Source of the DNA: Berkiella sp964496435
Lineage (GTDB): Bacteria > Pseudomonadota > Gammaproteobacteria > Berkiellales > Berkiellaceae
Length of the DNA: 64,000 bases
NCBI GenBank assembly: GCA_964496435.1
Contig: CAZBZP010000005.1
Location: forward strand, 62,001-126,000
Direction of reading: 5' to 3'
Shown here: positions 59,966-64,000 of the stretch, piece after piece
Layout: each line of letters opens with the position of its first letter
Position numbering within the stretch: the stretch's first letter is position 1
Translations under genes and position numbers: made by a program
The notes under the pieces: model-generated
The model's input: only the letters and a program-made list of their open reading frames with translations
Told to the model about the DNA's origin: nothing
Database searches by the model: none

Positions 59966-60415
59966 ATGAAAAAAGCCATTAAAATACTGCCCATTCTATG
60001 TCTTGGTCTCTCGCAACTGTGTTTTGCTTATTCTAAAGAGGAAAAAACGATTTTAGAAACCTTTGCTTGGTTTAATCAGATTTCAGATGTAAAGCGTGCA
60101 GCTTTTAATCAAGATGATATAGCAGCGCATTTTGCTAAAGATGCTAAAATGATAACCAATAACAAAATTGCATGCCAAGGCATTGCGCAACATTTTGAGC
60201 ATTTTATAACCTTGAATCAGCATTTTGAATCAATGCATGTCGAGCTCAATAATATTGACATGCATCAACAAGGAGACAGAGTTTATCTTGATTACAGCAT
60301 TGATGTTGTCAATGATAAGCATCAAGCGCAAAAGATCCATGTCATGGGTTATATGGTAGTTAAAAATCAGCGAATTACATTATTTAAAGAAGTTGCTGTC
60401 TTTGAAACAATATGA
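59966..60415 (+). CDS. Exported NTF2/SnoaL-like protein
   Basis: A 149-residue protein with signal peptide MKKAIKILPILCLGLSQLCFA. The mature part has the NTF2-like plan: an N-terminal helix ETFAWFNQISD, IAAHFAKDAKMI, a curved beta sheet (DRVYLDYSIDVVN, HVMGYMVVKNQRI) and a final strand. It probably binds a small ligand in the periplasm. AAAGGAG precedes the ATG. It is divergent from the AraC regulator and likely controlled by it. Confidence 0.65.
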   Translation: MKKAIKILPILCLGLSQLCFAYSKEEKTILETFAWFNQISDVKRAAFNQDDIAAHFAKDAKMITNNKIACQGIAQHFEHFITLNQHFESMHVELNNIDMHQQGDRVYLDYSIDVVNDKHQAQKIHVMGYMVVKNQRITLFKEVAVFETI

Positions 60416-60429
60416 TGTCGCCTTGTCGA

Positions 60430-60687
60430 TTAGAAACCTATCATTACTGCTATATCAGGTCCATGCTTAGGCTGTGTTGAAAGTACAATAGCGCTACTTT
60501 GAGTACCAAGCACTAAGGCACCATGCACATGACGATGTCTTTTGTGATGATGGTGCCTGTGGTGTTTATGATGGTGATGATGCACGTGTTGTACTGAATG
60601 ATGATGATGATGGTGATGATGATGGGTTGCGGCCATGCTCATACCAGAAAAGCCCAGAATACAGACTGCGATTAATAATGCTTTCAT
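60430..60687 (-). CDS. Exported histidine-rich protein
   Basis: An 85-residue protein from the ATG at 60687, which follows GGGAG. The signal peptide is MKALLIAVCILGFSGMSMA. The next 36 residues contain 24 histidines, including a run of nine, with Lys and Arg between. The tail (about 28 residues) is mildly hydrophobic. Such sequences bind nickel, zinc or copper, so periplasmic metal storage or buffering is likely. It lies between an NTF2-like gene and a flavin amine oxidase. Confidence 0.75.
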   Translation of the reverse strand: MKALLIAVCILGFSGMSMAATHHHHHHHHHSVQHVHHHHHKHHRHHHHKRHRHVHGALVLGTQSSAIVLSTQPKHGPDIAVMIGF

Positions 60688-60696
60688 AAAAATATC

Positions 60697-60722
60697 TCCC
60701 AAAAAATATAGTATCTTTGGGA
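60697..60722. promoter_or_regulatory. Inverted repeat covering the ribosome site of the His-rich gene
   Basis: TCCCAAA (60697-60703) and TTTGGGA (60716-60722) are perfect arms around 12 bases. On the minus strand the proximal arm includes the GGGAG ribosome site. A TACTAT-like -10 lies in the spacer, so it may be an operator, or, if transcription starts upstream, a hairpin that hides the ribosome site. Confidence 0.4.
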
Positions 60723-60813
60723 AATATCATGCAATTAAACAAATGCTAAGGCTATGGATAGAAGATGAAACAGCCAAACTATCAGACAATATGAGGGCCA
60801 AAAAATCCAACTT

Positions 60814-62175
60814 TTAAACAACCTGCGCGATGCGTTCACCTGATTCAATTGCAGCTTCCATTGTGCCTATTTCGTCAAGCAATGTAGTATGTTCGCCTAC
60901 AAAAAATACTTGATCGTTAACAGGCGCAAATAAGCGTTTAACATGAATATGTCGGTAAGGGATAAGGTCGATGTTGCTTCCCAGTGTGATATCACAAGCC
61001 GAATAAGCGCCTTGGGCAAAAGGATCATCCAGCCATGATTTTGCCACAGGACAATCATATTTTTCCGCATTTGTGTCCTTTGCTTCTATAGGCAAGCTAT
61101 TGGCAAAATGCGAAGTGTTATAACCGCCTTTAAGAATGGCGAGGCGTTCTTGGTAAATACTAGGATTTAGGAGTGAAGCCTTGCTGCCATCCAAAGCAAA
61201 TAGATTTAATAATTTCTTATCATGATTATAAAAACTGCCAAACTGGTCTGAGCAAACAGCAGTCGTCTCAAGGAGGGGGCTATGGATGGGCATCAGGATT
61301 TTGCTTGAACGACTATAATGCATAGATTGAATTGCCTTTAAAGTAGGCGTCGGTAATACACCGTGTTCAAAATGAATATCCTTATAAACAGGGGCAGGAA
61401 GAGCCAATATAAGTTTCTGCGCATAGCACACGGATCCATCTGCAAAGCGCAACACGATGTTGTTGTCTTGCCTACTTATTGCGCAAAGCACTTTTTGTAA
61501 ATGCAGGCGCCCTGCTAAGCGGTTTGCCAGAGTGGAAGCTAGTTGGGTATTGCCTTGTGCCAAGCTAATACGTGAAAAAGTATTTTTTGTCGGCGTGATT
61601 TCATGTGCAGCTGAAAGACCACCCTGTATGATTGCTAATAAAGTCGTTAAATTGTGATCTGTTGTTGACAGTAGTGATGGTGGTAGGCCTTCATAAGCGT
61701 TCATCCAAAAGATCACAACCTTTTTTAGCAAAGGCGAAAAGGGAAGGTAATCTATCACTTCTTGTATATGTTTACTTTTCTTAGCTGCTGTTTGTATTAG
61801 CGCATTTATTTCTTCTTTAGAGAGTTGAATTTTTGCGATGAGATCATTTTCATTATGATAGTGTGTGCCATCATAGAATTTGCTATTAAAAAGGATTTCA
61901 TCTTCTAATAAGGCTAAATTAAATTCCTTGGCTAAGGATTTAAAATGTTTTGCCTCACCACCATCAGCAATATTTTGGGCACCCAATTCAGCATAGGAAT
62001 AATCACCGGCCATATTCTTAACGAGGACCGTTTGTACGCGCCCCCCGATGCGATTTCTTGCCTCGTATACATCAACGGCAAAGCCTTGCTGACTTAAGCG
62101 ATAGGCTGCACTAAGGCCCGCAAGCCCTGCTCCAATAACGGCAATTTGTTGTATATCGTTACTCATATTTGCCAT
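60814..62175 (-). CDS. Flavin-containing amine oxidase family protein
   Basis: A 453-residue FAD enzyme. The N-terminal dinucleotide site is IAVIGAGLAGLSAAYRLSQQG, followed by EARNRIGGRVQT, the typical amine-oxidase pattern. The C-terminus has FFVGEHTTLLDEIGTMEAAIESGERIA, which closes the FAD site. Substrates of the family include polyamines, aromatic amines and amino acids. There is no signal peptide. The start may be ATG at 62175 or at 62166. It is monocistronic, upstream of and divergent from rpsF. Confidence 0.85.
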   Translation of the reverse strand: MANMSNDIQQIAVIGAGLAGLSAAYRLSQQGFAVDVYEARNRIGGRVQTVLVKNMAGDYSYAELGAQNIADGGEAKHFKSLAKEFNLALLEDEILFNSKFYDGTHYHNENDLIAKIQLSKEEINALIQTAAKKSKHIQEVIDYLPFSPLLKKVVIFWMNAYEGLPPSLLSTTDHNLTTLLAIIQGGLSAAHEITPTKNTFSRISLAQGNTQLASTLANRLAGRLHLQKVLCAISRQDNNIVLRFADGSVCYAQKLILALPAPVYKDIHFEHGVLPTPTLKAIQSMHYSRSSKILMPIHSPLLETTAVCSDQFGSFYNHDKKLLNLFALDGSKASLLNPSIYQERLAILKGGYNTSHFANSLPIEAKDTNAEKYDCPVAKSWLDDPFAQGAYSACDITLGSNIDLIPYRHIHVKRLFAPVNDQVFFVGEHTTLLDEIGTMEAAIESGERIAQVV

Positions 62176-62428
62176 CTATATAAAAAGTGGGCCTCCTTGG
62201 CAAGAGGGCGCCCTTCAAAGGCGCTGAATGCTAGCATAATGTCAGCTATTGAGCTTTAGTTTGACTGTCCTGTTTGCAACCCTTTTCAAGCCCAATAAAA
62301 GGAGGTAGACTGCCCAACTCTTGGTTTTCTATGTAAAACCAAAGTTTGTTAATTAACTCCTTGCACTATTCAAGTCCCGAACAAAAGGAACTGATGAAAG
62401 TGCTAATAACCATGAGGAGCATAGATAT

Positions 62429-62818
62429 ATGCGTCATTATGAAATAGTCGTTCTTATTCACCCAGATCAAAGTGAACAAGTCCCACAAATGGTTGAAAGA
62501 TACCGTTCCATGGCAGAAAAAAATGGTGGTACAGTGCATCGCTTTGAAGATTGGGGAAGAAGACAATTAGCTTATCCCATCAAAAAGTTGCACAAAGCAC
62601 ATTACATTTTGATGAACATCGAGTGCGATAACGAAGCTTTAGACAACCTAAAGCATGCTTTTCGCTATAACGATGCGATTTTACGTCACCTGATTTTGCA
62701 AAGAGATGTCGCTATGACTGAAGTCTCTGCAATGTTACGTTCTGAAGAAGAAAAAGAACGTATGGAACGTGGCGGTGATCGCGCTATCGCGATGGAAGAA
62801 GAAGAACTCGAAATTTAA
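62429..62818 (+). CDS. rpsF: 30S ribosomal protein S6
   Basis: S6 binds 16S rRNA with S18 in the platform of the small subunit. It is 129 residues long, beginning MRHYEIVVLIHPDQSEQVP, with the LAYPIKKLHKAHYILMNIEC motif and an acidic C-terminal tail. GAGGAG lies upstream. The 250-base region before it holds a TTGGTTTT / AAAACCAA hairpin (62322-62344 area) but no gene. No priB lies between rpsF and rpsR, unlike in E. coli. Confidence 0.97.
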   Translation: MRHYEIVVLIHPDQSEQVPQMVERYRSMAEKNGGTVHRFEDWGRRQLAYPIKKLHKAHYILMNIECDNEALDNLKHAFRYNDAILRHLILQRDVAMTEVSAMLRSEEEKERMERGGDRAIAMEEEELEI

Positions 62819-62836
62819 TTATAAGGGGAATAAGTT

Positions 62837-63076
62837 ATGTCAACATGGCGTGCTCGTGGCAATAAAAAGAAGTATTGTCCATTTACTTCAAAAAAGATCC
62901 CACAAGAATTTATTGATTTTAAAAATTTCCGTTTTTTACGTAAATATATTACTGAAACCGGTAAAATCGTTCCAAGCCGTATAACTGGGGTTAAAAACAT
63001 TTATCAACATATGTTGGCGCGTGAAATTAAGTATGCGCGTTACTTAGCCTTAATACCGTTCTGCGATAGGCATTAA
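62837..63076 (+). CDS. rpsR: 30S ribosomal protein S18
   Basis: S18, 79 residues, the partner of S6. The core KKKYCPFTSKKIPQEFIDFK and FRFLRKYITETGKIVPSRITG is fully typical. AAGGGGAATAAG precedes the ATG, 18 bp after rpsF. The C-terminus is slightly longer (IPFCDRH) than in E. coli (75 residues). Confidence 0.97.
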   Translation: MSTWRARGNKKKYCPFTSKKIPQEFIDFKNFRFLRKYITETGKIVPSRITGVKNIYQHMLAREIKYARYLALIPFCDRH

Positions 63077-63097
63077 TAATTTATATAGAGGCTTAAA

Positions 63098-63550
63098 ATG
63101 GAAGTCATATTACTCGAAAATGTTAGAAATCTTGGCAAATTTGGTAACAAAGTCAAAGTTGCTAAAGGCTTTGGGCGAAATTTCTTAATTCCTCAAGGTA
63201 AGGCTGTTCCTGCAACCAAGCAAAATATTGCGCAATTTGAAGCGCAACGTTCAAAGCTTGAAAAGGCAGCGCAAGACAGATTAGCCGCAGCAACCGAACG
63301 TGCTGCAGAACTTTCAGCAATTCGTTTAAAGATTGCTGCTCGTTCAGGTGATGAAGGTAAACTCTTTGGCTCAATTGGCACCATCGAATTGGTTCGTGCT
63401 TTTAAAGACAAAGGTGTCGATATCACCAGGCAAGAAATCAAGTTGCCTAATGGTCCTTTAAGAGAATTGGGTGAGTTTGTCATTGAGTTACAACTCCATG
63501 CTGAAGTAATTGCCCAAACCAAAGTGACTGTGGTTCCTGAAGAAGAATAA
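63098..63550 (+). CDS. rplI: 50S ribosomal protein L9
   Basis: L9, 150 residues. The N-terminal domain MEVILLENVRNLGKFG and VKVAKGFGRNFLIPQGKA is linked by a long helix (AAQDRLAAATERAAELSA) to the C-domain (GKLFGSIGTIELVRAF). It lies 21 bp after rpsR in the usual rpsF-rpsR-rplI operon, and a terminator follows at 63594. Confidence 0.97.
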   Translation: MEVILLENVRNLGKFGNKVKVAKGFGRNFLIPQGKAVPATKQNIAQFEAQRSKLEKAAQDRLAAATERAAELSAIRLKIAARSGDEGKLFGSIGTIELVRAFKDKGVDITRQEIKLPNGPLRELGEFVIELQLHAEVIAQTKVTVVPEEE

Positions 63551-63593
63551 ATCAGCAGAAGCTACCTTTGTGGCTTCTTCAGTGCCAAAATAG

Positions 63594-63630
63594 AAGGGAA
63601 ATAGGTCATACAAGCTTATTTCCCTTTTTT
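63594..63630 (+). terminator. Rho-independent terminator after rplI
   Basis: AAGGGAAATA (63594-63603) and TATTTCCCTT (63617-63626) form a 10-bp stem with a 13-base loop followed by more T residues. Confidence 0.8.
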
Positions 63631-63675
63631 ATCTTTATTAAGTAATTCATGAGACTTACACATAAGGGCGCTATT

Positions 63676-64000
63676 GTGTTAAGAGAAAGCGAAGCAACAA
63701 GGCAAACAAACGATTCATTAACGGCAAAATTAAAATTGCCTCCCCATTCCTTGGATGCTGAGCAAGCCGTCTTAGGTGGTTTGATGCTCGATAACCGAGC
63801 CTGGGATCAGATAGCCGACAAAATCCTCGAGAAACATTTTTATCGTAAAGATCACCAATTGATTTTTCGCGCGATGGCGAAGCTAATGGAAGAGAATAAA
63901 CCATTAGACGTGATCACGGTTTCAGAGTGTTTACAAAAAATGGAATATCAAGAAGAGGTTGGTGGCTTAGCCTATCTTGGTGAATTAGCAAAAAATACGC
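63676..64000 (+). CDS. dnaB: Replicative DNA helicase DnaB, N-terminal part
   Basis: The gene runs off the window end. The visible part is the DnaB N-domain: KLPPHSLDAEQAVLGGLMLDN, then WDQIADKILEKHFY and VGGLAYLGELAKNT, just as in E. coli DnaB. DnaB is the hexameric helicase at the replication fork. GTG at 63676 follows AAGGGCG at good spacing; an in-frame ATG at 63649 without a ribosome site is the alternative. It comes after the rplI terminator, as a separate unit in the conserved order. Confidence 0.93.
   Translation, partial: MLRESEATRQTNDSLTAKLKLPPHSLDAEQAVLGGLMLDNRAWDQIADKILEKHFYRKDHQLIFRAMAKLMEENKPLDVITVSECLQKMEYQEEVGGLAYLGELAKNT

Noticed and set aside
62370..62428. S6:S18 autoregulatory mRNA leader before rpsF
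   Set aside because: A possible AGTCCCG...GGAACT pairing exists, but I could not match the conserved bulge and loop with confidence; a covariance-model search would decide.
1..64000. CRISPR arrays, insertion sequences, integrases, phage genes or plasmid functions
   Set aside because: No regularly spaced repeats and no transposase, integrase or phage structural proteins are seen among the frames.

Overview
The window looks like a chromosome segment of a low-GC gammaproteobacterium of the Legionellales/Coxiella/Berkiella type. That placement is an inference. It rests on the gene content and order, on a small membrane protein of the kind first named from Coxiella (36749-37027), and on many lineage-specific proteins that look like host-interaction factors. 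Two of these carry C-terminal basic patches resembling eukaryotic nuclear localisation signals. I ran no database search.

The backbone follows the classic gammaproteobacterial order. From 1 to 8.5 kb there are LPS core and heptose genes: an O-antigen ligase tail, a GT2 enzyme, an LPS-kinase-like protein, hldE, hldD, a deacetylase, a WaaE-like transferase and waaA. From 8.5 to 15.6 kb come tolC, a PIMT-like methyltransferase, nudF, parE and parC. From 19 to 22 kb is the EF-P beta-lysylation set epmB, efp and epmA. From 29 to 47 kb lie psd and rsgA, then divergently orn, nnr, tsaE, an AmiB/AmiC-type amidase, mutL, miaA, hfq, hflX, hflK, hflC, yjeT and purA. These are followed by tRNA-Leu(CAG), rnr and rlmB, and the window closes with rpsF, rpsR, rplI and the start of dnaB. 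This matches neighbourhoods known from E. coli, but accessory blocks sit in the seams.

Accessory block A (15.5-29.1 kb) holds three short proteins with a shared 15-residue leader of double-glycine type. It also has two tandem secreted CPCP cysteine proteins, two convergent kinase-like paralogues, a repeat-bearing protein with NLS-like patches, and several proteins of unknown function. Block B (36.5-41.7 kb) splits the normal miaA-hfq junction. It contains a palindromic repeat, Lys-rich and Gln-rich proteins, a YhhQ-type transporter and a LemA/TPM pair.

Block C (50.6-62.2 kb) is the most interesting part. An FMN-dependent alpha-hydroxy-acid oxidase-like protein overlaps by 4 bp a 523-residue protein with hallmarks of the PvcA/IsnA/Dit1 isonitrile synthase family. 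Facing them is a PaaK/CapK-type adenylate-forming enzyme. Downstream on the minus strand is an operon for a methyltransferase, a GST, an aldo/keto reductase and a glutaredoxin. Together they look like an uncharacterised small-molecule (possibly isocyanide) pathway. The usual PvcB/IsnB oxygenase partner is absent, and the FMN protein lacks the family's catalytic aspartate. Block C also holds a MarR-controlled pair with a palindrome inside its promoter, an AraC-type regulator, a secreted NTF2-like protein, a His-rich exported protein and a flavin amine oxidase.
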